From: Gracilibacillus salitolerans
Lineage (GTDB): Bacteria > Bacillota > Bacilli > Bacillales > Amphibacillaceae
NCBI RefSeq assembly: GCF_009650095.1
Contig: NZ_CP045915.1
Location: forward strand, 3,410,001-3,474,000
Direction of reading: 5' to 3'
DNA length: 64,000 bases
Shown here: one piece after another, positions 56,263-64,000 of the stretch
Layout of the letters: every line of letters starts with the position of its first letter
Numbering within the stretch: the stretch's first letter is position 1
Translations under genes and position numbers: made by a program
Notes under the pieces: generated by a model
Databases searched by the model: none
Told to the model about the DNA's origin: nothing
Seen by the model: only the letters and a program-made list of their open reading frames with translations

Positions 56263-57213
56263 TTAATATAAGCTATTTCCTGTTGCTTTTCTACTTAAGA
56301 AATTTGCGATAAATAATAGAAACAGCCCGATTAACGACTTGAATAATCCCATCGCCGTAGTTAAACTATACTGAGCATTTTGTAAACCTACCTCATAGAT
56401 GTACGTGTCAATAATGTGACCTGTTCCTCCGTTAAGTGGATTTAAAAATGTATAGACCCTTTCAAATCCAAAGTCTAAAAATTGTCCTATCTGTAAAAGA
56501 AATAAAATAGTTATCGTTGGTAATAGCGAAGGTAAGGTTATCTTTATCGTTTGTTGCCACCGGTTTGCACCGTCTACTTTGGCTGCTTCATAAAGTTCAG
56601 GATTAATACCAGACAGGGCAGCTAAATAGATAATAGTCCCCCACCCTATACTTTGCCATATTCCCGAACCAATAAGTATTGGCCTTGTATACTCTTCACT
56701 GCCAAAAAAGTAGATAGGATTAAAGCCTAACGACTCAATTAAATTATTAACAATACCATTTGATGGAGACAATATCGTCATAAATAACCCACTAATGATT
56801 ACCCATGAGAGAAAATGTGGCATGTAAACTACTGTTTGAATAATTCGCTTATATAAAACAACTCTTAATTCATTTAGAAGTAAAGCTAAAATGATAGAAG
56901 CAGGAAAGTTAAAGATAATATCATAAAAACTTATAATAAATGTATTTCTTATGATGTTAAATATATCCGGATTATCAAACATCGCTATAAAATGTTTAAA
57001 GCCAACCCAAGAGCTATCAATAAATCCTGCAAAGATGTTATAATCTTGAAATGCGATAATCGAACCAGCCATTGGAACGTATTTGAAGATAAAAAAATAC
57101 AATATCCCTGGAATAGACATTAAATACAATGCTTTATATTTTTTTATATGTGCCCAATTCTTCCTTTTTTTCGTATTAACCTTAGCAACCGTTTCTGTTG
57201 GTAATGGATTCAT
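56263..57213 (-). CDS. Oligosaccharide ABC transporter permease (LplB/YteP-like)
   Basis: A 316-residue permease with six helices and the EAA loop YEAAKVDGANRWQQTIKITLPSLLPTI near 208. IPGILYFFIFKYVPMAGSIIAFQDYNIFAGFIDSSWVGFKHF is the standard LplB opening. I use the ATG at 57213, seven bases after AAAGGAGGGG. It is the first gene of the transporter, behind a perfect cre site. Confidence 0.92.
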   Translation of the reverse strand: MNPLPTETVAKVNTKKRKNWAHIKKYKALYLMSIPGILYFFIFKYVPMAGSIIAFQDYNIFAGFIDSSWVGFKHFIAMFDNPDIFNIIRNTFIISFYDIIFNFPASIILALLLNELRVVLYKRIIQTVVYMPHFLSWVIISGLFMTILSPSNGIVNNLIESLGFNPIYFFGSEEYTRPILIGSGIWQSIGWGTIIYLAALSGINPELYEAAKVDGANRWQQTIKITLPSLLPTITILFLLQIGQFLDFGFERVYTFLNPLNGGTGHIIDTYIYEVGLQNAQYSLTTAMGLFKSLIGLFLLFIANFLSRKATGNSLY

Positions 57214-57247
57214 ATGATTTCCCCTCCTTTGAAATAAGATAGTTATC

Positions 57248-57262
57248 AGCAAACGTTTTCAT
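57248..57262. promoter_or_regulatory. cre site before the LplB-like gene
   Basis: On the minus strand ATGAAAACGTTTGCT matches WTGNAANCGNWNNCW at every position, 35 bases before the start codon. The rest of the gap to 57510 shows no gene. Confidence 0.7.
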
Positions 57263-57509
57263 TTTTTGTTTTTTTAAACCTAACGCCAACCTATCTTCTA
57301 ATCTCATTAACTGCCACCTCCAATTGGATACATCATTTCTGTTACCTCTAATCCTACTGTTTCTGAATAACTGTATCTATGGGTTTGTTTAACATCATTT
57401 GTGTTTTTTTTAGTTAAAAAGGAAAGTGAGAGAAGGTAACCCTAAAGTGCCCCAGCAAAGTACAATTCTCAAAGCTGAAGAATGAATGGATTACTATACA
57501 AACATATTA

Positions 57510-57556
57510 AGGCAAAAATAAAAGGCAAGAGTCCGATAGAATATCATACTCTTGCC
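57510..57556 (-). terminator. Terminator after the YesM-like gene
   Basis: GGCAAGAGT and ACTCTTGCC (57556-57548 with 57532-57524) pair on the minus strand, followed by TTTTATTTTT. Confidence 0.82.
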
Positions 57557-57628
57557 CAAGTCTCCTTTTCGGGGGCACTTCAAATCAACTACTGATTCAT
57601 ATGCTGTTTTTATGGTAAACCTATTTCC

Positions 57629-59449
57629 TCACATTTCATTGGATATTATATTGGATGGAACTTTTATAGTAATTCGTGTTCCTTTATCCAACTCACTCTC
57701 CATTTGCAGTCCGTAGTTATCTCCAAAAAGTAATTGGATCCTGCGATGAATATTCTTTAAACCAATTCCTGAAGCACCATCCATAATTTGATCATTGTCC
57801 GTTGCATTTAAGAAATCTCTAATTTCCTGTAAGCGTGAAGAGGCTATACCTGCACCGTTATCCTCTACTATCACATAAAATAAATCGTTCTCTTCTTTTG
57901 CATCAATTGTAATTTTGCCAGCTGTTTGCCCATCTACCATCCCATGTTCTATCGCATTTTCCACAAGAGGCTGCAAACTTAGCTTCACTGTATCTTTAAG
58001 CAGAAAATCAGGATGAATCAACACATCCAATTCAAAATTTTTTCTCATTCGGTGCTCTTGGATAGTTAAATAACTTCTAATATGATCTAACTCATCTACT
58101 AATTTAACCACTTCCAGATTCTTTACAGAATAACGAAACATATATGCCAAAGATTCGGCAATCTCTGATATTTCATCAGATCCTCTAATAAGACCATAGG
58201 CATTCATTGTTTCTAACGTATTATAGAGAAAGTGTGGATTAATTTGCGATTGAAGAGCCTGTAATTCATTTTTCTGCATTTCTATTTCTCTTTCCTGTAC
58301 TTTTAATTGCGCCTTCTGATTCTGGAGCTCGGCATGATAGACTTTATCTATTAATTTCGTTAATTCTTCAATCATATGGTTATAACTTCTCACTAAACTA
58401 ACAACTTCATTAGTCCCCTCCATCTCAGGGACTTTGGACCATATACCTTTTTCCATCTTTTTTAAATGATGCTGTAAGAGGTGAATTGGTTTCACAATAC
58501 TCCTTGTAAAGTAAAAAGCCAAGATAGAAGCAAGCAAAAGAGAAAGCCCACCTGAAATAAAAGCAGTTACCCTTATCCCTGAAATAGGCTCGTATAACTC
58601 TTTTTCAGGAACAGACGTAACTGTTTTCCAGTTAGTTAGGTTAGACGTCTGATAATAGTAAAACATCCGTTCATCATCCCAAGTTGACATAAAGGAACCA
58701 TTTTGTTCTTGTTCTATAGCTGCTTGGGTTTTGGAGCTAATATAAGAGCCAAACAAACTCGAATCAGGATGATAAATAACTTGACCTTCATCGTCCAGAA
58801 TCATCAAGTCACTTCCTTCACCAATATTAGCCATCGACCAAAATTCTTCAATGCTAGATAATGTTAGATCGACACCTAAAATACCTCTTGGTTCAAAATT
58901 TGAACCTCTTATTTTTCTGGTAAAAGTGATGACGATTTTTCCATCCATTGTCTTTCTGGCTTTAAAAACTACTTTGCCACTATCAGGAGCGATTTTATTA
59001 AGTTCGTCATAGACTTTATCAACCGGGAATGGATCAAGTGGTGAATAGTAACGGTCTTCCGATAATATCGACCGGCCTTCATCGGTTATTATATAAATAA
59101 GATCAATTGCAGCGTTCTGCTCAGTAATACGATTCATATTATCTACTATATCACTGTACACCTGATACCTTTCCAATTCTTGATTAAATCCTAATTCGAT
59201 AAAATCCTTAACATTACGATCTGTAACTAATGGTAATGTTATCTTTTCATATTCTTCAAGGAAACGGTCTACCTGTAAATTGGTTACCATTATATTCTTA
59301 CGAAGGTATTCACCTACTTGATCTTGAATTGAATTAGCCGCCCTACTATAGATAATGATGGAAGATATAAACAAGGGAATTAAAATAGCTATTAAGAAAA
59401 ATAGAAATAATCGCTGAAACAAATTCATGGCTTGGAGCCATCTAATCAT
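57629..59449 (-). CDS. YesM-type sensor histidine kinase
   Basis: A 606-residue membrane kinase: helix 1 (12-34), an extracytoplasmic Cache-like sensor (35-290), helix 2, HAMP linker (about 313-365), a His_kinase domain with SQINPHFLYNTLETMNAYG, where the His is phosphorylated, and an ATPase domain with VENAIEHGM and GASGIGLKNIHRRIQLLFG. This is the LytS/YesM class that controls sugar ABC transporters. Its ATG overlaps the stop of the response regulator by four bases. It likely senses the oligosaccharide, directly or through the binding protein. Confidence 0.93.
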   Translation of the reverse strand: MIRWLQAMNLFQRLFLFFLIAILIPLFISSIIIYSRAANSIQDQVGEYLRKNIMVTNLQVDRFLEEYEKITLPLVTDRNVKDFIELGFNQELERYQVYSDIVDNMNRITEQNAAIDLIYIITDEGRSILSEDRYYSPLDPFPVDKVYDELNKIAPDSGKVVFKARKTMDGKIVITFTRKIRGSNFEPRGILGVDLTLSSIEEFWSMANIGEGSDLMILDDEGQVIYHPDSSLFGSYISSKTQAAIEQEQNGSFMSTWDDERMFYYYQTSNLTNWKTVTSVPEKELYEPISGIRVTAFISGGLSLLLASILAFYFTRSIVKPIHLLQHHLKKMEKGIWSKVPEMEGTNEVVSLVRSYNHMIEELTKLIDKVYHAELQNQKAQLKVQEREIEMQKNELQALQSQINPHFLYNTLETMNAYGLIRGSDEISEIAESLAYMFRYSVKNLEVVKLVDELDHIRSYLTIQEHRMRKNFELDVLIHPDFLLKDTVKLSLQPLVENAIEHGMVDGQTAGKITIDAKEENDLFYVIVEDNGAGIASSRLQEIRDFLNATDNDQIMDGASGIGLKNIHRRIQLLFGDNYGLQMESELDKGTRITIKVPSNIISNEM

Positions 59450-60489
59450 GAGGTAATCCCCAATTGCTGCTTATATTCTGAAGGTGTAACCCCTGTATAT
59501 TTTTTAAAGCTTTTCGTAAAATGAGCTAAATCACTATAGCCGATTTCATTGGATATATCAATTATTCTCATTTCGTTTTGTTCTATTAATTGCTTCGCCC
59601 ACTCCATTCTTATTTTCCTCCTGAAAGCAACAAAGCTTTCACCTGTTTCTTTCTTGAATAATTGGCTAAAGTAAGTTGGATTAAAACCGAGCTTATCCGC
59701 TACATCTGCCAAGCTTAACCGCTCACCTAAATGGGATTGAATATATTCTTTGGCAGCATCGATCGGATCTATTATGTTGCCCTTTCGTCTTAATCTGATG
59801 GAATTCATAATCTCTAGACATCGATTCATAAAAGCAGCATCTAATTCTTTTTTCGTATGGCCTATTACCGTAAAATCATCTTCTCGTAATTCTTGTATAC
59901 CTTTTTCACGCAAACGGGTAACCAGTAGCAGCAAAATCTCCTCAAGTGATTTTTGATAAATGAGAACATCGATCGACTGGTGTGGTAATTTACAGGTCCA
60001 ATTGATAAATTGTTGACTCACCCTATCTTCATTTAACATCCAAATCGAATCCTCTAACTCCTCGATAATGTCCTGAGATTGTGTAATACTGACAAATGAA
60101 TTAATCAATTCATTTCTATTTTTCATCAAGCGATCGATTGTCTCATTCATTTTTTTCTTTGTTACCGGTTTTAGTAAATAGTCTTTCACGCCGTTTTTTA
60201 GTGCTTCTTGTGCATATTCAAAGTCATTGAAACCAGAAATAATAACCCATTGTGTTATCGATTTTTGTTGTGTCCACTTTTTTACTAATTCTAAACCGTT
60301 CATTTTGGGCATTTTAATATCAGTAAATATAAAATCAAATGATTGCTTATTTAAACATTGATTGGCTTCCTCCCCATCCTGTGCGATGCAAATATTTGGT
60401 ACTTCATTATTTGGATATTTATATTCCTTTAACAGAAAAGAAATCCCGTTTACAATCATTGGTTCATCTTCAATAATTAATAAATCCAA
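59446..60489 (-). CDS. YesN-type response regulator with AraC DNA-binding domain
   Basis: A receiver domain (LLIIEDEPMIVNGISFLL, phospho-acceptor Asp57 in FTDIKMPKMNG) is joined by a long helical linker to an AraC double helix-turn-helix (SLADVADKLGFNPTYFSQLFKKETGESF and RIIDISNEIGYSDLAHFTKSFKKYTGVTPSEY). I use the TTG at 60489, six bases after GGGGGTG; an alternative TTG at 60504 has no ribosome site. It pairs with the YesM-like kinase and likely activates the transporter and enzyme genes. A perfect cre site precedes it. Confidence 0.92.
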   Translation of the reverse strand: MDLLIIEDEPMIVNGISFLLKEYKYPNNEVPNICIAQDGEEANQCLNKQSFDFIFTDIKMPKMNGLELVKKWTQQKSITQWVIISGFNDFEYAQEALKNGVKDYLLKPVTKKKMNETIDRLMKNRNELINSFVSITQSQDIIEELEDSIWMLNEDRVSQQFINWTCKLPHQSIDVLIYQKSLEEILLLLVTRLREKGIQELREDDFTVIGHTKKELDAAFMNRCLEIMNSIRLRRKGNIIDPIDAAKEYIQSHLGERLSLADVADKLGFNPTYFSQLFKKETGESFVAFRRKIRMEWAKQLIEQNEMRIIDISNEIGYSDLAHFTKSFKKYTGVTPSEYKQQLGITS

Positions 60490-60521
60490 TATAAACACCC
60501 CCAATTTTTATATCCTCTTAT

Positions 60522-60536
60522 AGAAAACGCTTACAT
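60522..60536. promoter_or_regulatory. cre site before the YesN-like gene
   Basis: On the minus strand ATGTAAGCGTTTTCT matches the CcpA consensus at every position, 33 bases before the start codon. Confidence 0.7.
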
Positions 60537-60587
60537 TATGGTACCATAAATTCTGAAAAAGTGGAATGTATCCCCTTAACATGTTCA

Positions 60588-61709
60588 TTATTGTATCCAA
60601 AGTATTGGTTGACGTATAGCGATATTTCTCCTTACTTCTGGATTAACTGGTTCGATATTAAGCCTGTTCCACAGATCCATATATTCTTGTTTTTGTAGTG
60701 CGCGCCCTGCCAATAACAGCGATGGGACTCGTGCCGGCCATCCATCAAAATGTTCTACATCATCTGGATAAGGCCATTTAGATTTATCTTGTAAGTAGGG
60801 AAATAAAAAGGCTAATCCTTTTTGAATACCTCTGCCATCTTCTAATTGAAATTCCCACAGATTTTCTTTTGGTCTCGTTAATAAATGAGTTAACGTTACC
60901 ATGTTGTCGAGAACGAAAATAGAATAACTATATGGTTTAGTACGTGTAAGTTCACGAGGAAAGCTACCATCTGCTGCCATTTGATTCGGAATCAAATTTA
61001 ACTTATATTGCTCTCGACAAAAGCGCAGCATTTCCTGGTCCTCCACTAATGTTGCAAAGCTTGCCGCTTGAACATACCAGCAGACACTATGATTATTGGT
61101 TGCCTTTCTTTCATCAAGTCCATAGTGATGGGTGTTCATCCAGTTCAAATAATCCTTAAACCATTGCTTCAAGGCTACTAATATTTCGTTAGATAATGCA
61201 GACGATGATTGTAGTATACGTATCGCCATCGGAATATCCACTAAATGTAATGTATCGATAATCCCAGTACCTCGACCTGTACAAACACCTGGAATAGCTT
61301 GAGCATAACGAAGGTGTGGATTCATTCTCGTTGTTTTTTCTAAGAAAAATGTGGTGAGAAAATCTACCGCTTTTTTCGCAAATAACTCCTTGCCAGTAAG
61401 CAAGTAACCTGCAGTTAAATGGGCTACATTGGTTCGCATACATCGTAAGATTTTTCGATGGGAAAAGAAATTATCAGGATTCGACTCACCATCCCGCCGG
61501 ATGTATGGAAGTCCATCTTCAGCATCAGGATTGGGCCACCAATAATCACCATTAGAATAGAAGTCATGCTCATTACCTGGACTTTGATTGGAAACGGCAT
61601 CCGTGATAGACATCGGGGTTTTATTTAATGCTCCGTTTGCCTTTTCTATAATCCAATTCAGATAATCTTCAGAAAATAACGATGACCCTTTTTCTATTTG
61701 TCTATACAT
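60588..61709 (-). CDS. Intracellular alginate-lyase-family (PF05426-like) polysaccharide lyase
   Basis: The 373-residue protein has the alpha/alpha-barrel pattern of the alginate lyase family, which includes PL5 and PL38. The expected catalytic set is visible: Asn-His in KATNNHSVCWYVQAASF near residue 208 and Arg/Tyr in RELTRTKPYSYSIFVLDNM near 263. GDYWWPNPDAEDGLPYIRRDGESNP is a family-typical loop near 54. There is no signal peptide, so it should cut imported oligosaccharides. The true substrate (alginate, glucuronan or another uronate chain) is not known. AAGGAGGAG precedes the ATG. Confidence 0.82.
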   Translation of the reverse strand: MYRQIEKGSSLFSEDYLNWIIEKANGALNKTPMSITDAVSNQSPGNEHDFYSNGDYWWPNPDAEDGLPYIRRDGESNPDNFFSHRKILRCMRTNVAHLTAGYLLTGKELFAKKAVDFLTTFFLEKTTRMNPHLRYAQAIPGVCTGRGTGIIDTLHLVDIPMAIRILQSSSALSNEILVALKQWFKDYLNWMNTHHYGLDERKATNNHSVCWYVQAASFATLVEDQEMLRFCREQYKLNLIPNQMAADGSFPRELTRTKPYSYSIFVLDNMVTLTHLLTRPKENLWEFQLEDGRGIQKGLAFLFPYLQDKSKWPYPDDVEHFDGWPARVPSLLLAGRALQKQEYMDLWNRLNIEPVNPEVRRNIAIRQPILWIQ

Positions 61710-61755
61710 GGTAGGTAACTCCTCCTTCGTTGGTACAGCCTTATTGGATTAACTT

Positions 61756-62748
61756 TTATGCTTGCCTTTGAAATTCTTCACGAAATACTTGCCATTGTAG
61801 GGGTCTGTTGTTCACATACCGTTCTAACTCTAAAAACATGTAATACCCCATTCTTGCACATTCTGCCCCTTGACTTCCTGCAAGGTGAGGAGTTAATACA
61901 ATATTTGGTAAATAATATAAAAGAGAATTCTGATCTGGTGGTTCTGGATCTGTGACATCCAATATTGCTGTAATATCTTGACGTTGGTTTAATACTTGGA
62001 TCATCTCATTTTCTTTAACAATTGCCCCTCTAGCTGTATTAATAAAACAAGCATTAGGCTTTAACATTTGGAAATGCTCCCCCGTAATTAACCCTCTTGT
62101 CTCTTCAAGTAACGGCGTATGCAAAGAAACAATATCTGATAGTTGAAAAATATCTTCGAGATCACATAGTTCTACCCCTAACTCTTTAGCTTCTTCTTGA
62201 TTAGCGAATGGGTCGTAAGCAATTACCTTTAGATCAAATTGTTTTAATAATTCACAAACCCCTTTACCAATCGTACTTAGAGAAATAATACCAACTGTAC
62301 TTCCGAAGCTACCGAAGATATCATAGGGTTTGCTTGGGTAGATTTTATCCCGTTGAATATCTCTAACAAACTGCCAGCCATTTTTGAGACAAAATAAAAT
62401 TTGTGACACTGTAAATTCCATAACTGGAACAGCATTCGCATGGACTGCATTGGTTATGATTATATTTTTATCCCACATTTCATCTGTTACCATCTTCTTT
62501 AATGAACCAGCCGCATAAAAAACAGCTTTCAATTGAGGTGCATGTTGGAGTAATCGATGATCTATTCTAGGTCCGCCCCAGCCGGATAAAATCACATCAA
62601 TATCATTTAACACCGTGTAATCTTCTTGTAGCATTGCTGGTGTAAGTAGTGGTTCCATCACTTCTACTAATGATTCAATTTCCTGTCTTATTTTGGGTGG
62701 ATAGACTAAATCAAAAGATTTATCACTCATGATATACATTGCTTTCAT
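61756..62748 (-). CDS. D-isomer-specific 2-hydroxyacid dehydrogenase
   Basis: A 330-residue NAD(P)H enzyme. The nucleotide loop reads GSTVGIISLSTIGKGVCELLKQF near 150, where the usual GxGxxG is modified to SLSTIG. FSDIVSLHTPLLEETRGLI-type QLSDIVSLHTPLLEETRGLI, the arginine in NTARGAIV, a Glu in DVTDPEPPD and the His in LTPHLAGSQG complete the catalytic set. I use the ATG at 62748 after AAGGAGT. It may reduce or oxidise a sugar-derived acid in the pathway. Confidence 0.87.
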   Translation of the reverse strand: MKAMYIMSDKSFDLVYPPKIRQEIESLVEVMEPLLTPAMLQEDYTVLNDIDVILSGWGGPRIDHRLLQHAPQLKAVFYAAGSLKKMVTDEMWDKNIIITNAVHANAVPVMEFTVSQILFCLKNGWQFVRDIQRDKIYPSKPYDIFGSFGSTVGIISLSTIGKGVCELLKQFDLKVIAYDPFANQEEAKELGVELCDLEDIFQLSDIVSLHTPLLEETRGLITGEHFQMLKPNACFINTARGAIVKENEMIQVLNQRQDITAILDVTDPEPPDQNSLLYYLPNIVLTPHLAGSQGAECARMGYYMFLELERYVNNRPLQWQVFREEFQRQA

Positions 62749-62793
62749 TGTGATCGGACTCCTTATCATAGTTAAAGAGTCAATCCTGACTCT

Positions 62794-63648
62794 TTAACTA
62801 GTTATTATCGCCTTAATTCGGTCAATATTGTGTTGTAGCGAAGCTTTTGTTGATAAAACCCCACTAAAGTCTTCCATGCCAATGTATCCATCATATCCAA
62901 CAGCTTTTAGATCAGAAAAAACTTGTTGCCAATCTACTACTCCTTTTTCTAACAAACACCAATTTGCTTCCCATTGAGTCGATCCATCCGCCTGTTGGCC
63001 GATTATTTCCCAACTAGCATTTTTTACATGAACATGCGCTAAGTATGGTCCTAACAATTCCATTCCCATGCGATGGTTTTCATATCCTTCTTTGACCATG
63101 TTACCTGGATCATATAAAACACCAATATAATCTGGATCAAACTGGTGAACTAACTTATAGGCCAGAGCTGCACTTGGTGTTATGGTGTTATGATGGGTTT
63201 CTACAAGACCCTTCACTTGATAATGCTTACACATTTGCTCTACTTCTGATAAATAACGAATTCCTTCTTGATATAGATCATGATAATTTTGAGATCGATT
63301 GTATTTTGGAACACCTACACGAATGGATGATGCTCTTAGTTTTTGAGCGACTTGTAATACACGCTCAGTTGCAGCTATATCTCCAGCTGTTAAGTAAGGC
63401 GTGACACTAGTATTTTCCAGACCATAATCTTTCGTCCATGCTAATAAGTCAGTCAATTCTCGTTCTGTTACGTCCGGGGAAATCGTACATAAATTATTGC
63501 GCCAAAAGCTTGGTGTTTCTTGTTTTATATCATTTGGTGTTTCTTTAAATCGCCATTCTACTCCGTCGTATCCCGTTTCTTTTAAATAAGTAATCACTTG
63601 TGCTGGTGTAACATCTGGTGTCATGACTGTAAATACAGAAAATTTCAT
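62794..63648 (-). CDS. Sugar phosphate isomerase/epimerase (xylose-isomerase-like TIM barrel)
   Basis: The 284-residue protein starts MKFSVFTVMTPDVTPAQVITYLKETGYDGVEWRF and has metal-site segments VKGLVETHHNTITPSAA, IGVLYDPGNMVKEGYENHRMGMELLGPYLAHVHVKNASWE and GYDGYIGMEDFSG. These fit the IolE/IolI-like AP-endonuclease-2 barrel. It should isomerise or epimerise a keto sugar acid or polyol. It lies 45 bases before the hydroxyacid dehydrogenase gene in the same run. Confidence 0.87.
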   Translation of the reverse strand: MKFSVFTVMTPDVTPAQVITYLKETGYDGVEWRFKETPNDIKQETPSFWRNNLCTISPDVTERELTDLLAWTKDYGLENTSVTPYLTAGDIAATERVLQVAQKLRASSIRVGVPKYNRSQNYHDLYQEGIRYLSEVEQMCKHYQVKGLVETHHNTITPSAALAYKLVHQFDPDYIGVLYDPGNMVKEGYENHRMGMELLGPYLAHVHVKNASWEIIGQQADGSTQWEANWCLLEKGVVDWQQVFSDLKAVGYDGYIGMEDFSGVLSTKASLQHNIDRIKAIITS

Positions 63649-63681
63649 CTTCCATCCACCTCTCCTGAAACAGATTATATC

Positions 63682-64000
63682 CTAATAGCTTCCTTCTACA
63701 TGTAAGGCAATATTATTATCGGTTTTTTTCACCTTAGAGTTTTTGATTTTATCCTGTAAATACTGATAATAAAGCTCTTCATCAATTGGCAGGTTCACCC
63801 AATCATCTAGCCAAGCAGACAGTTGCATTGCATTGGAGAGAGATAGTCCTTTAATTCCTTCTTCACCTGGAGCCAACAGTTCTGTCCCTTTTAAAATGGC
63901 ATCGATGAAATTCTGCGTAATACCTGGATGTGCCGTCTCTTTCCCTTTTATAGGTATATCTACTCTCCAGCTCTCAGGAGTTCCAAATCCTCCTTGGTAG
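63682..64000 (-). CDS. Gfo/Idh/MocA-family oxidoreductase, C-terminal part (cut by window edge)
   Basis: Only the last 105 residues are present. They read GGFGTPESWRVDIP, then TAHPGITQNFIDAILKGTELLAPGEEGIKGLSLSNAMQLSAWLD, which is the usual end of Gfo/Idh/MocA dehydrogenases acting on sugars and inositols; VNLPIDEELYYQYLQDKI follows. The nucleotide domain is beyond the right edge. It is 33 bases upstream of the isomerase gene and in the same direction, so it probably belongs to the same catabolic operon. Confidence 0.85.
   Translation of the reverse strand, partial: YQGGFGTPESWRVDIPIKGKETAHPGITQNFIDAILKGTELLAPGEEGIKGLSLSNAMQLSAWLDDWVNLPIDEELYYQYLQDKIKNSKVKKTDNNIALHVEGSY

Overview
The window reads as the chromosome of a low-GC, Gram-positive, endospore-former-type bacterium of the Bacillaceae. 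The evidence is consensus AGGAGG ribosome sites, the xpt-pbuX guanine riboswitch, csoR-copA-copZ, a bmrCD-type leader, YesM/YesN and LplABC-like sugar genes, and CcpA-type cre sites. The many pectin and arabinan enzymes and acidic secreted proteins would suit a Gracilibacillus-like plant-polymer degrader, but genus is an inference. No rRNA, tRNA, phage, insertion sequence or CRISPR array was seen.

Layout. 1-4 kb: edge of a sugar-binding lipoprotein, guaC, a CueP-like copper lipoprotein, a decayed block (DUF2306 gene with an in-frame stop and a beheaded epimerase), and a PilZ protein. 4-7 kb: copper operon csoR-copA-copZ. 7-16 kb: SRAP protein, eRF1-like protein, a small peptide locus (HD-GYP protein, 20-residue CWWC peptide, attenuator, PqqD-M50 protease), guaD, a Bcr/CflA pump, an HPr-like protein, a CdsA-like protein, a papain-like protein and a luciferase-like oxidoreductase. 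16-21 kb: inverted repeats, then a heptad-repeat secreted protein and an MMPL transporter divergent from a TetR regulator.

21-36 kb: polysaccharide island with two tandem rhamnogalacturonan lyases of identical length (PL11 with FIMAH tail), a class A PBP, a GH51 arabinofuranosidase and a secreted GH43 arabinanase. cre-like sites lie before each glycan gene. 36-46 kb: small enzymes, PQQ-type sugar dehydrogenase, ATP-grasp ligase, riboswitch-controlled xpt-pbuX, a DHFR-like pair, a VOC/HxlR pair, and a MarR / ArsP-like permease / CC-peptide cluster with visible operators. 46-51 kb: bmrCD-like heterodimeric ABC exporter behind an elaborate attenuating leader.

51-64 kb: ilvD, an FCD-type GntR regulator, then a gene run on the minus strand for uptake and breakdown of an unidentified, probably uronate-containing oligosaccharide: LplABC-like ABC importer, YesM/YesN two-component system, intracellular alginate-lyase-fold enzyme, 2-hydroxyacid dehydrogenase, sugar isomerase and a Gfo/Idh dehydrogenase cut by the window edge. 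The secreted PL11, GH43 and GH51 enzymes would release pectin side-chain and backbone fragments; whether the 53-64 kb transporter imports them is inferred only. The most novel-looking item is the CWWC micropeptide with its membrane protease at 9.0-11.5 kb.
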